This document shows, piece after piece, positions 23,682-31,894 of a stretch of 64,000 nucleotides of DNA. This stretch comes from Blautia sp. XA-2221 (lineage in GTDB: Bacteria > Bacillota > Clostridia > Lachnospirales > Lachnospiraceae). Each line of letters opens with the position of its first letter. The stretch's first letter is position 1. The position numbers and the translations under genes are program-made. Location: assembly GCF_028767025.1 (NCBI RefSeq), contig NZ_JAJQXX010000007.1, forward strand, positions 62,001-126,000. Direction: 5' to 3'. Under the pieces are notes generated by a model. The model saw nothing but the letters and a program-made list of their open reading frames with translations, made no database searches and was not told the origin of the DNA.

Positions 23682-23725
23682 TGGGACTGCTCAGGAACGC
23701 AAAAAGAGCAGTCCCAGATTTTTGT
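23682..23725 (+). terminator. Terminator after the DUF1015 gene
   Basis: Arms TGGGACTGCTC (23682-23692) and GAGCAGTCCCA (23706-23716), 13-base loop, then GATTTTTGTT. The rest of the 333-base gap (23632-23964) holds only the next promoter. Confidence 0.85.
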
Positions 23726-23901
23726 TATGGATCCGGCAGAAATAATTAACAGGAATTTATACAAAGAAAGAGTATGGGAGATTTTTTCTTTGTATATTAG
23801 ACCAGAAAAGCATGAGTGAATCCGTAAAGAAATTGTCGAAACCCCATGAAAAATGCACAAAAATCAGGGTGATATATCATATAAATTGCATATATACACA
23901 A

Positions 23902-23929
23902 TTGATTTTTGACTTTCATATGTTATAAT
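23902..23929 (+). promoter_or_regulatory. Promoter of the antiporter/kinase pair
   Basis: TTGATT (23902-23907), 16-base spacer, TATAAT (23924-23929) preceded by TGT. Confidence 0.55.
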
Positions 23930-23964
23930 TTTCCTGTTAAAAAACTTATCTGGGGGTGACGTAA

Positions 23965-25404
23965 TTGAAGAAAATTCTGACTTTTATGAGCGTTGTTCTG
24001 GCTGCAGTCCTGGTATTCCCGACTAATGTCTGGGCAGCAGGCGGCAGTGAGGCGGCAGCCCAGGTTCCGGTGTGGCTCTGTATTCCTTTTGCCGGACTTC
24101 TTCTGTGCATAGCAGTGATGCCGCTTGTAAAAGGTGAATGGTGGGAAGCACATCAGCCGCTGGTAGTCGGATTCTGGATCGCAGCTATGGTGATTCCGTT
24201 TATTGCAGTATACGGAGCAGGAAAAACTGTGGAAACAGTTCTGGAATGTACGGTAAATGATTACTTGACCTTTATCATTCTGCTGTTCGGCCTTTTCTGT
24301 GTATCGGGAAATATTACCATGGAGGGCGATTTTGCAGGTTCTCCGAGGATCAATGTGGGTCTTCTGGCTCTGGGAACACTTCTTTCAAGCTGTATTGGAA
24401 CCACAGGAGCCAGTATGCTTATGGTGCGTCCTGTGATCAAAATGAATTCATGGAGAAAACGTAAAAGCCATATTATGGTGTTCTTTATTTTTATGGTATC
24501 CAACATGGGAGGCTGTCTGACACCTATCGGTGACCCGCCGCTTCTTATGGGATTTATGAGAGGAGTTCCGTTTTTCTGGAGCCTTCACCTTCTTCCTATG
24601 CTTCTTTTTAATATGGTTATTCTTTTGTTTGTATTTTATCATCTGGACAAATGGGCATATCGCAGAGATATCGCAGAGGGACGTAAGCCGGATATCAGCA
24701 AACCCGGTACAGAGTTCAGAATTGACGGTCTGCACAATATTGTATTCCTTTTCATGATCGTTGGCGCGGTTATTTTAAGTGGAGTGCTTCCGGGAATGCC
24801 GGCTTTTCAGGATGCAGCAGGAAACGTAAGAGGAATCCATATTTTCGGAGAGGTTACTTTAAGCTTCCCGGCTCTGATCGAGATCGCGGTAATCCTTCTG
24901 GCAGCATGGCTGTCCTTCCGCACAACAAAGCAGGAGATCAGAAGAAGAAACCATTTTACCTGGGGTGCGATCAGGGAGGTTGCTGTTCTTTTCATAGGTA
25001 TTTTTATTACCATGCAGCCGGCTCTGATGCTTCTGAAATCTGTAGGTCCTGAGCTTGGCCTTACTGAGCCGTCTCAGCTTTTCTGGGCGACAGGAGCACT
25101 TTCCAGCTTCCTGGACAATACACCTACTTACCTGGTATTTCTGACAACAGCAGGAACACTGGGGATTACCGGTGGAATTGCCACATCCCTGGGAACAGTT
25201 CCGGCAAAGCTGCTTTCTGCAATTTCCTGCGGAGCAGTATTTATGGGAGCTAATACATACATCGGAAATGCGCCGAACTTTATGGTTAAGTCCATTTCTG
25301 ATGAGAATGGTGTCAACATGCCTTCCTTCTTTGGATATATGCTCTGGTCCCTGGTGTTCCTTGTTCCTGTATTTATCATAGATACTTTTGTATTCTTTTT
25401 GTAA
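23965..25404 (+). CDS. Sodium:proton antiporter / ion transporter (NhaD-like, citrate-transporter superfamily)
   Basis: 479-residue polytopic membrane protein with a signal-like first segment (MKKILTFMSVVLAAVLVFPTNVWA) and roughly a dozen hydrophobic spans. Conserved segments GTTGASMLMVRPVIK, TPIGDPPLLMGFMRG and FLDNTPTYLVFL match the NhaD branch of the ion transporter superfamily. It probably exchanges Na+ for H+; anion transport is a less likely alternative. The start is a TTG at 23965, supported by GGGGGTGAC upstream and a sensible membrane-protein N terminus. The next gene follows after 15 bases with its own GGAGG site, so the two are co-expressed. Confidence 0.78.
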   Translation: MKKILTFMSVVLAAVLVFPTNVWAAGGSEAAAQVPVWLCIPFAGLLLCIAVMPLVKGEWWEAHQPLVVGFWIAAMVIPFIAVYGAGKTVETVLECTVNDYLTFIILLFGLFCVSGNITMEGDFAGSPRINVGLLALGTLLSSCIGTTGASMLMVRPVIKMNSWRKRKSHIMVFFIFMVSNMGGCLTPIGDPPLLMGFMRGVPFFWSLHLLPMLLFNMVILLFVFYHLDKWAYRRDIAEGRKPDISKPGTEFRIDGLHNIVFLFMIVGAVILSGVLPGMPAFQDAAGNVRGIHIFGEVTLSFPALIEIAVILLAAWLSFRTTKQEIRRRNHFTWGAIREVAVLFIGIFITMQPALMLLKSVGPELGLTEPSQLFWATGALSSFLDNTPTYLVFLTTAGTLGITGGIATSLGTVPAKLLSAISCGAVFMGANTYIGNAPNFMVKSISDENGVNMPSFFGYMLWSLVFLVPVFIIDTFVFFL

Positions 25405-25419
25405 GGAGGGCGGACAAAC

Positions 25420-26406
25420 ATGGAAGAAAATCAGAAAAAATATACAGAGCTTGCCAACCGTATTTACGATCTGGACGGAGCGGTTTATGAATGTGTAGGA
25501 TCTTCTCTTGGCCGTACCTTTACAGGAGGTAGGGAGAGGACAGTCCGGAACCTGAGTATGCTGATGTACACAAAGCCGGACGGACATATTCTGAGAAGTG
25601 AACTGGCTCTTATCAGTAACATGGCCCGCACCATTGAAAATAAAGAAGAAAAATCCAGGATGATGACAGAATATAACGAGATTCTTATGGAGATTGAGAA
25701 GCTTCCGAATGTGTTCGGTAAAGTTGATATTCTGGATGATGAGAGAGTGCGTCTGAATCTGGCAGCTACAAGAGAAAAGCTGTCAGAGGACGATCATCTT
25801 GTGGTCTGCATCAGCCGTACCCAGGGAAGCGCTGGAAATGATATTGGCTTTGAACTGGCGGATAACCTTAAGATCAATTATTATGATGTAGAGATTTTTG
25901 ATCAGGTTATGAAGCGTCTGGAAGCAGATAAGGACGCAGTTAATGATGCGGAAAATTTTGCAGACTTTAATAAATATACAAAAAAAAGCGGCGGAAGCCT
26001 GAAAACCAGATTCCGGGAATTTAACCGTTACCATGGTCTTCCAAAACAGGATGCTGTATTCTTTAATATGAGCGATCTCATCTGCAATCTGGCAAAAACA
26101 GAAGACTGCATTATTATGGGACGCTGTGCCGATATGATCCTGAAAAACAATCATATTCCTCATATCAGCCTGTTTATCAGCGCACCGTTTTCTGTTCGTG
26201 TGGAGCATATTATGGCGGTCAGAAACATGGAACTGAAGCAGGCGATTCGATTCCTGAAAAAAATGGACAGACAGCACAGGAAATATTATCAGTTTTATAC
26301 CGGTGAGAAATGGGGAAAGCCGGAAAACTATGATCTGTGTATCAACAGTGCGAACTATGGAATAAAAGAAACCATTGATGTGATCAGAAGAATGATCGGA
26401 AAATAA
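25420..26406 (+). CDS. Cytidylate kinase-like family protein with N-terminal extension
   Basis: 328-residue protein. From about residue 125 it resembles the cytidylate kinase-like family: VCISRTQGSAGNDIGFELAD (degenerate P-loop), YYDVEIFDQVM, CIIMGRCADMIL (GR-AD motif) and a C-terminal CINSANYGIKETIDVIRRM. The first 120 residues are helical and charged, of unknown role. The usual GxxGxGK loop is altered, so kinase activity is doubtful. It is coupled to the antiporter gene (15-base gap). These proteins often accompany transporters in Firmicutes, but the function is not established. Confidence 0.75.
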   Translation: MEENQKKYTELANRIYDLDGAVYECVGSSLGRTFTGGRERTVRNLSMLMYTKPDGHILRSELALISNMARTIENKEEKSRMMTEYNEILMEIEKLPNVFGKVDILDDERVRLNLAATREKLSEDDHLVVCISRTQGSAGNDIGFELADNLKINYYDVEIFDQVMKRLEADKDAVNDAENFADFNKYTKKSGGSLKTRFREFNRYHGLPKQDAVFFNMSDLICNLAKTEDCIIMGRCADMILKNNHIPHISLFISAPFSVRVEHIMAVRNMELKQAIRFLKKMDRQHRKYYQFYTGEKWGKPENYDLCINSANYGIKETIDVIRRMIGK

Positions 26407-26415
26407 AAATACTCT

Positions 26416-26487
26416 AAAAAATCTCATACATTCAACCTGTAAAGTGCAGAAAATCTGCAAGGCTGAATGGTATGAGATTTTTTGTTT
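26416..26487. terminator. Bidirectional terminator between the kinase-like gene and the YheO-type regulator
   Basis: Long imperfect hairpin: AAAAAATCTCATAC pairs with the later GTATGAGATTTTTT, with TTCAACC / GGCTGAA continuing inward, around a small inner stem GTGCAGA. T-rich after and A-rich before. Confidence 0.82.
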
Positions 26488-26541
26488 GCATGACCTGCTG
26501 ATGAAAGAACTGGTCGGTGAAGGCCTGTGCCGGTTGAAAAA

Positions 26542-27180
26542 TTATTTGTTGACATCAATATAGCTATACAGGGTGTATTTGGAAATTCCAAAATAATTTG
26601 CAACTTTGTCCCCTGATTTGGTGATCAGAAATGCCCCGGAGTCATTCAGAAACTGAATGGCAGTTACCTTATCTTCCTTGTTCATCAGGGCTACCGGTTT
26701 GCCTACCAGGGCAACGGATTCTTCAATCAGATGATCCAGAAGGTCATTGACATTATGGGTGATCTCTTTTGGTTTTTCTTCGGTGTTGACAGGTGTGACC
26801 AGATCATGAACAGCGCTTTCGATCATAGTCAGTCTGGAAATATCATAGTTGATCCCAAAAACATAATGGAGACTGCCGTCATCATCACGTATATAAGAAG
26901 TGCTGCATTTCAGAATTTTGCCGTCGGAAGTTTTCATCAGATATCCGGCGTGGTCTTTGGGTTCCTCCTGTGTCTTGTTATTATTGTGTCGGATCACATC
27001 AAAAACCGCATTGGAAGGACCATCTCCGATCCCTCTGTTTGTCACATGTCCGTTTTCAATGTGTACGATAGAATTTCCCGGATCATTTGTTTTCAGATCG
27101 TGAATCACTACTTCGCAGTCAGGGCCAAACTGACAGGCGATATCGTGAGCAATCTGTTTCAGTACAGTAAGCCGTCCCAT
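26542..27180 (-). CDS. YheO/DauR-type transcriptional regulator (PAS-like domain plus helix-turn-helix)
   Basis: 212-residue regulator. Residues about 8-125 form the YheO-like PAS domain (DIACQFGPDCEVVIHDL, then GYLMKTSDGKILKCSTSYIRDD and VFGINYDIS). The C terminus (about 155-212) is the matching helix-turn-helix, ending SGDKVANYFGISKYTLYSYID. Family members control amino acid or small-molecule catabolic genes, for example DauR for D-arginine. It is divergent from hyuA and the only dedicated regulator gene inside the purine island, so control of hyuA and perhaps the wider island is a fair inference. GGAGGAG precedes the ATG. Confidence 0.85.
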   Translation of the reverse strand: MGRLTVLKQIAHDIACQFGPDCEVVIHDLKTNDPGNSIVHIENGHVTNRGIGDGPSNAVFDVIRHNNNKTQEEPKDHAGYLMKTSDGKILKCSTSYIRDDDGSLHYVFGINYDISRLTMIESAVHDLVTPVNTEEKPKEITHNVNDLLDHLIEESVALVGKPVALMNKEDKVTAIQFLNDSGAFLITKSGDKVANYFGISKYTLYSYIDVNK

Positions 27181-27303
27181 AGTTTATCTCCTCCGTTGTT
27201 GCGTTTTCTTTTATATTAACATAACAGGATATAAATAAAAAGTTTTTTTGCAAAGAAAAATGTGTAAGCCTGAAAAAGTTTTGAGCAACCTGGGTAGAAA
27301 CGA

Positions 27304-27332
27304 TTGAAGCAGGGAAAAAATAATGGTATATT
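27304..27332 (+). promoter_or_regulatory. Promoter of hyuA
   Basis: TTGAAG (27304-27309), 17-base spacer, TATATT (27327-27332) preceded by TGG. The spacer (CAGGGAAAAAATAATGG) is almost the same as that of the ssnA promoter. Confidence 0.6.
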
Positions 27333-27366
27333 GTATAAAAGAAATCGAAATCGGGGGTGACAAGTT

Positions 27367-28752
27367 ATGAAATACTTACTAAAAAACGGTACGATAGTAT
27401 CAGGATCCGGTATGCTTGATCAGGATGTTCTTATAGACGGTGAAAAGATTGTCAGGGTTGGGGAAAATCTGACCGCAGAGGATGCAGAGATGATTGATGT
27501 GTCCGGAAAACTGCTTTTCCCGGGCTTTATTGACGGGCATACACATTTTGATCTTGAGGTTGCGGGAACCGTAACAGCAGATGATTTTGAAACAGGAACA
27601 AAGGCTGCGATTCTCGGGGGAACCACTATGGTCATTGACTATGCCTCTCAGGACAAGGGCGGTCATACACTGAAAGAAGGCCTGGAAAAATGGCATGGAA
27701 AGGCAGACGGGAAATGTTCCTGCGATTATTCTTTCCATATGTCTATTGTAGAATGGAATGAGCGCACAGAAAAAGAAGTTCAGGATATGATCGATGAGGG
27801 AATTACAAGCTTTAAGCTTTATATGACTTATCCGGCCATGATCGTAGACGACTGTGATCTTTATAAGATCCTGAAAAAACTGGGAGAGTGCGGCTGTTTT
27901 GCCGGAGTTCACTGTGAAAATGCAGGAGTGATCGACGCTCTGATCGCTGAAGCTAAAAAACAGGGAAGAACAGGTCCGGAAAATCATCCTCTGGTGCGCC
28001 CGGACACCATGGAGGCAGAGGCTGTCCACAGACTTCTTGTGATCGCAAAAGAGGCAGATGCGCCTGTTATGGTGGTTCATCTTACCAACCGCAAAGCCTA
28101 TGAAGAGATTATGAAAGCCAGAAAAGAAGGACAGACTGTTTATGCGGAAACCTGTCCTCAGTATCTTCTTCTGGATGACAGCGTTTATTCTAAACAGGAT
28201 TTTGGCGGAGCTGTTTATGTGTGTGCGCCTCCCATCCGTAAAAAGGAGGATCAGGACTGTCTCTGGGACGCATTGAAAAGAGAGGATATCCAGACAGTTG
28301 CCACAGATCAGTGCAGTTTTACCCTGGAACAGAAGGCTATGGGAAAGGATGATTTTACAAAGATCCCCGGCGGACTTCCGGGAGTTCAGACAAGAGGAAC
28401 ATTACTTTATACCTACGGTGTCCGCACCGGAAAGATCACAGAAGCTCAGATGTGCAGATTTTTATGTGAAAATCCTGCAAAGCTTTATGGCATATATCCG
28501 AGAAAAGGTGTGATCCGGGAGGGCAGTGATGCGGATATTGTTGTTTTGGATCCGAAAAAAGAAAGTGTAATTTCAGCCAGAACTCATGCGTACAATACAG
28601 ACAATAATCCCTTTGAAGGTTTTGGCATCCACTGCTCCATTGACGATGTGTTCCTGAGAGGCCATCATGCAGTACAGGACGGAAAACTGAAAGAAGAAAA
28701 ACTGGGAACCTTTATCCGAAGAGGAAAGAATACTCTGGTATCAGAGGAATAA
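27367..28752 (+). CDS. hyuA: Dihydropyrimidinase / D-hydantoinase-type cyclic amidohydrolase
   Basis: 461-residue cyclic amidohydrolase. GFIDGHTHFDLE at 53-64 gives the HxH metal pair (H58, H60), TSFKLYMTYPA near 146-156 holds the lysine expected to be carboxylated, GVHCENAGVID and VVHLTNR supply further histidines, and VATDQCSF the aspartate. It opens cyclic diamides such as dihydropyrimidines or hydantoins. In the E. coli counterpart cluster (hyuA) it acts on a purine-derived ring. The GGGGGTGAC ribosome site precedes the ATG at 27367. It is separated from the other pathway genes by about 5 kb but shares a near-identical promoter spacer with ssnA. Confidence 0.93.
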   Translation: MKYLLKNGTIVSGSGMLDQDVLIDGEKIVRVGENLTAEDAEMIDVSGKLLFPGFIDGHTHFDLEVAGTVTADDFETGTKAAILGGTTMVIDYASQDKGGHTLKEGLEKWHGKADGKCSCDYSFHMSIVEWNERTEKEVQDMIDEGITSFKLYMTYPAMIVDDCDLYKILKKLGECGCFAGVHCENAGVIDALIAEAKKQGRTGPENHPLVRPDTMEAEAVHRLLVIAKEADAPVMVVHLTNRKAYEEIMKARKEGQTVYAETCPQYLLLDDSVYSKQDFGGAVYVCAPPIRKKEDQDCLWDALKREDIQTVATDQCSFTLEQKAMGKDDFTKIPGGLPGVQTRGTLLYTYGVRTGKITEAQMCRFLCENPAKLYGIYPRKGVIREGSDADIVVLDPKKESVISARTHAYNTDNNPFEGFGIHCSIDDVFLRGHHAVQDGKLKEEKLGTFIRRGKNTLVSEE

Positions 28753-28869
28753 AAAGCCAGGATCTCTTATCAAAGATACAGCCGGTGGAAAAATCTGAAT
28801 TGAAAATTAGGGTATTGTTTTCGTACAAAAGAGAAGAAGGATTTTACAGGGGAATACAGTGAAAATAAT

Positions 28870-28926
28870 AAAAACTGCAGAGCGTTCCGTCTCAGGAAAG
28901 AAACGGACTTCTGCAGTTTTTGTTTG
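28870..28926. terminator. Bidirectional terminator between hyuA and the DAACS transporter
   Basis: Outer arms AAAACTGCAG (28871-28880) and CTGCAGTTTT (28911-28920); inner arms TCCGT / ACGGA. Ends TTTTTG. Confidence 0.85.
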
Positions 28927-28936
28927 TAGATACGGA

Positions 28937-30160
28937 TCAGAGATCAACGTGGATATTCTGCTCCTGAATGTGATGGCGTTTTGCATAGCCGGTAAGGAAA
29001 AGCGTCAGGGCGCCGTCTCCTGTTACGTTGCAGGCAGTACCGAAGCTGTCCTGAAGGGCAAAAATGGTAAGCATAAGGGCTGTGCCGGTTTCGTTGAAGC
29101 CAAGAACCCCGGTGATGATTCCGAGAGACGCCATAACGGTTCCTCCGGGGACACCGGGAGCGCCGATGGCAAACACGCCCAGAAGAAGACAGAAAAGGAT
29201 CATAGTGCCGGCAGACGGAAGGGAGCCGTACAAAATTTTGGATACTGTCATACAGAAAAATACTTCTGTGAGAACAGAACCGCAAAGATGGATATTGGCA
29301 AAAAGAGGAATGCCAAACTGTACCATATCTTTCCGAAGTGGTTTTGCTTTTCCGGCACATTGAAGGGCAACGGCAAGGGTAGCTGCCGAGGACATGGTTC
29401 CCACTGCAGTCAGATAGGCAGGACCGTAGTAGCGCACCACGTCCATGGGATTTTCGTGTGAATAGATCCCTGCAAGGATATACAGAAGAGCCATCCAGAT
29501 AAAATGTCCGATAAGCACGATCACGATCACCTGAAGGAATACAGGAAGCTGCTTGGTGATAGAACCTTCATATGCCAGACTGCAGAAAGTCAGGGCAATA
29601 AAGAAGGGAAGCACCGGAATGATCACTTTGGAAACAATGGAGAGAACAATTGCCTGGAATTCCTCGAGAACTCCTGTGATCATTTTTGATTTGTTCCAGG
29701 CGGCGGCAAGTCCGATCATAATGGAAAAGACCAGTGCGCTCATAACAGACATGATCTGTGGGATTTCCAGTTCAAAAACCACTTCCGGAAGCTGCTTCAG
29801 CCCTTCTACATCAGTGACAATGGATAAATGAGGGATGATTGCATATCCGGCTGCTGTGGACATAAGCGCAGCCCCAATGGAAGATGCGTATGCGATCACA
29901 ATAGCAACCCCAAGCATCCGGGAAGCACTGTTGCCCAGTTTGGTAATAGACGGCGCTATAAAGCCAATGATGATCAGCGGCACACAGAAATTGATCAGCT
30001 GTCCAAGTACATATTTCAGAGTGACAACCACATTCAGAATACCGGCAGTAATGACGGAGCCGTCTGTGGAGTTCAGGATAATCCCGGATACAATACCGAG
30101 AACAACGCCTACAAGAAGCTTAAAGGGAAGGCTGGTAAAAAAACTGTTTTTTTCTTTCAT
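28937..30160 (-). CDS. Dicarboxylate/amino acid:cation symporter (DAACS family)
   Basis: 407-residue membrane transporter of the glutamate/serine-threonine symporter family. Typical segments are LPFKLLVGVVLGIVSG at the N terminus, the serine-rich GTMSSAATLAVALQCAG, the re-entrant-loop region with PGVPGGTVMAS, and LQDSFGTACNVTGDGA near the C terminus. The residues around TACNVTGD suggest a small neutral or polar amino acid rather than a dicarboxylate, but that is uncertain. It lies 30 bases after the cysteine desulfidase gene on the same strand, so cysteine, serine or threonine uptake is a good guess. GAAAGGAGGA precedes the ATG. Confidence 0.87.
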   Translation of the reverse strand: MKEKNSFFTSLPFKLLVGVVLGIVSGIILNSTDGSVITAGILNVVVTLKYVLGQLINFCVPLIIIGFIAPSITKLGNSASRMLGVAIVIAYASSIGAALMSTAAGYAIIPHLSIVTDVEGLKQLPEVVFELEIPQIMSVMSALVFSIMIGLAAAWNKSKMITGVLEEFQAIVLSIVSKVIIPVLPFFIALTFCSLAYEGSITKQLPVFLQVIVIVLIGHFIWMALLYILAGIYSHENPMDVVRYYGPAYLTAVGTMSSAATLAVALQCAGKAKPLRKDMVQFGIPLFANIHLCGSVLTEVFFCMTVSKILYGSLPSAGTMILFCLLLGVFAIGAPGVPGGTVMASLGIITGVLGFNETGTALMLTIFALQDSFGTACNVTGDGALTLFLTGYAKRHHIQEQNIHVDL

Positions 30161-30190
30161 AAAAATAAAAGTCCTCCTTTCAAGTAAGAA

Positions 30191-31486
30191 TCAGCAGTCC
30201 TGATCTACATTTACACGATCGATCATAATGTTAAGTATTTCCGTATCAGTGGCCCTCATTCCCACACGGCCGATATACCCCATGCTCTTTATGGTTTTTT
30301 CCACATCGCCCCGTATGATTCCTTCTCCCGGAAGGAAACTTTTATTCTGGATACTCATGTGAAAGGCCATTAGAGCTGCGTCAACGGAAGATGCGATTTT
30401 TGCAGCGCAGGACGGTTTTGCGCCATCGCATACGATTCCTCCTACATTTCCCAGAGTGTTGATAATAGTCAGGGAAACCTGCTGATAAGTTCCTCCGTAC
30501 ATATAAGTGATCCCCGCTCCGGCTCCGCAGGCAGCGCTGACAGCTCCGCAGTAGGCGGAAAGACTTCCGATATAATATTTCTGATGAATGGCAACCAGAT
30601 TACTGACAACAAGAGAGCGGTAAAGCTTTGCTCTGGAAACCTCCCATTCTTCTGCATAGGTGATCACAGGAAGAGAAACGGTCATGCCCTGATTGCCGCT
30701 TCCGGAATTGATCACAACCGGCATGGAACAGCCGCCCATGCGGGCGTCGCTTCCGGCAGCAGCTCTTGCACAGGCTCTGGTGGTGATTCCTTTTCCCCAC
30801 ACATGCATCAGAGTTTTGCCGATCTGCGCCCCGTAATTATTGTCCAGACCTTCCTGGGAAATCGCTGTATTCAAACGGATCTGACGCTCCAGAAGCTCCT
30901 GGACATCTTCAATTTTTACCTGATCAGCAAAATCCAGAATATCTTTTACTGTAAGCTTTGATTTGTCAAAAGGAGGTTCCTCCGGTTTTTTCTCTGTGGT
31001 TTCTCCGGAAAAAAGAACCTGACCGTCTTTGACGATCTTTGTAATATTGGTGTGCTGGTCAACAATGGTCACCTCCGCATAATGGCTGCCTTTACATACC
31101 TTTGCGCAGATATAGAGATTGGAAACGCCTTCTGCAAGCGTACAGGAACAGACGTGGTTTTCAGCCAGCTCCTGAGCCTGTCTGATATGTTCCGGACGGA
31201 TGCCCTCAAGAACTTCAAGAGCTTTATCGGCGTTGCCTCCTGTAATGCCAAGGAGCGCTGCAATATCAATTCCTTTCAGTCCTCCGGAATTGGGAACAGT
31301 GACACCTTTTACATTTTTTATAATGTTTCCGCTTAAATGCATTTCAACGGAATCCGGAAACTCTCCCAGAATCTGCCGTGCTTTGGCGGCAGCATAGGCA
31401 ATGGCAATAGGTTCCGTACATCCGAGAGCAGGAACCAGTTCATGATGCAGGATAGCCAGGTAATTGGCATATAATGCAGAATCCAT
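30191..31486 (-). CDS. cyuA: L-cysteine desulfidase (UPF0597/CyuA family, serine dehydratase alpha-like)
   Basis: 431-residue 4Fe-4S-type enzyme related to L-serine dehydratase alpha. It begins with the conserved LVPALGCTEPIAIAYAAAKAR and contains SGSGNQGMTVSLPVI and CGAVSAACGAGAGITYMYGG; cysteines in GCTEP, SAACGAG and GIVCDGAKPSCA are candidate cluster ligands. The family degrades L-cysteine to pyruvate, sulfide and ammonia under anaerobic conditions; some relatives may act on serine. It is the first gene of a two-gene set with a DAACS transporter. The TCGGAGGAAA ribosome site supports the start. Confidence 0.87.
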   Translation of the reverse strand: MDSALYANYLAILHHELVPALGCTEPIAIAYAAAKARQILGEFPDSVEMHLSGNIIKNVKGVTVPNSGGLKGIDIAALLGITGGNADKALEVLEGIRPEHIRQAQELAENHVCSCTLAEGVSNLYICAKVCKGSHYAEVTIVDQHTNITKIVKDGQVLFSGETTEKKPEEPPFDKSKLTVKDILDFADQVKIEDVQELLERQIRLNTAISQEGLDNNYGAQIGKTLMHVWGKGITTRACARAAAGSDARMGGCSMPVVINSGSGNQGMTVSLPVITYAEEWEVSRAKLYRSLVVSNLVAIHQKYYIGSLSAYCGAVSAACGAGAGITYMYGGTYQQVSLTIINTLGNVGGIVCDGAKPSCAAKIASSVDAALMAFHMSIQNKSFLPGEGIIRGDVEKTIKSMGYIGRVGMRATDTEILNIMIDRVNVDQDC

Positions 31487-31558
31487 AATTTTTCCTCCGA
31501 TGTGTACATAAATTCCTGATTATTTCAGAACAGAGTTGAAACTTCAGGTATGATTTTG

Positions 31559-31590
31559 GTTACTGTGAGTAGTAACGTTTTTTTATTATA
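31559..31590 (-). promoter_or_regulatory. Probable cyuA promoter with a palindrome at the transcription start
   Basis: Minus-strand TATAAT (31590-31585) is followed within 8 bases by the inverted repeat GTTACT (31559-31564) / AGTAAC (31571-31576), placed where transcription should begin. It may be an operator or a 5' hairpin; read on the plus strand it also resembles a small terminator with a T7 tail. Confidence 0.4.
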
Positions 31591-31661
31591 ATAGAAATTG
31601 CGTGTGGAGTATAGTGCAAAATTCGGGAATTTTAGTAAGGTGAGTTTGTAGAAAGAATTAA

Positions 31662-31690
31662 TTGTTTTTGACGAAAATATATGGTATATT
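31662..31690 (+). promoter_or_regulatory. Promoter of the hyd maturation genes
   Basis: TTGTTT (31662-31667), 17-base spacer, TATATT (31685-31690) preceded by TGG. It predicts a leader of about 200 nt. Confidence 0.5.
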
Positions 31691-31698
31691 GAAATTGT

Positions 31699-31830
31699 AC
31701 CGGACTTTTAAGGGAAACCTGACAAGAATGGACGTCAGAGAATGTAAAAAACAGTGAGATATGGCTGCAGTTGTAATCTGCAGTTTTTTCTGCATATTTT
31801 CCGGTGTCCCAGAGGGCATCTTTTTTTATT
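31699..31830 (+). other. Candidate structured leader/attenuator before the TM1266-hydE-hydG operon
   Basis: Long-range pair ACCGGA (31699-31704) / TCCGGT (31800-31805) encloses hairpins CTGAC / GTCAG and CTGCAG (31765-31770) / CTGCAG (31778-31783); the second is followed by T6, like a terminator. A T8 run follows at 31821. The 408-base gap 31487-31894 contains nothing else except the cyuA promoter. No known riboswitch class recognised. Confidence 0.35.
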
Positions 31831-31894
31831 TTAAAAGGGACTGTTCAGGAAAACTGTATCTGGCGAAAACAAACAGCAGGAAGGGAGATGTTTT

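Noticed and set aside
28859-29461. 200-codon plus-strand open frame opposite the DAACS transporter gene
   Set aside because: Shadow of the minus-strand transporter; highly charged low-quality sequence.
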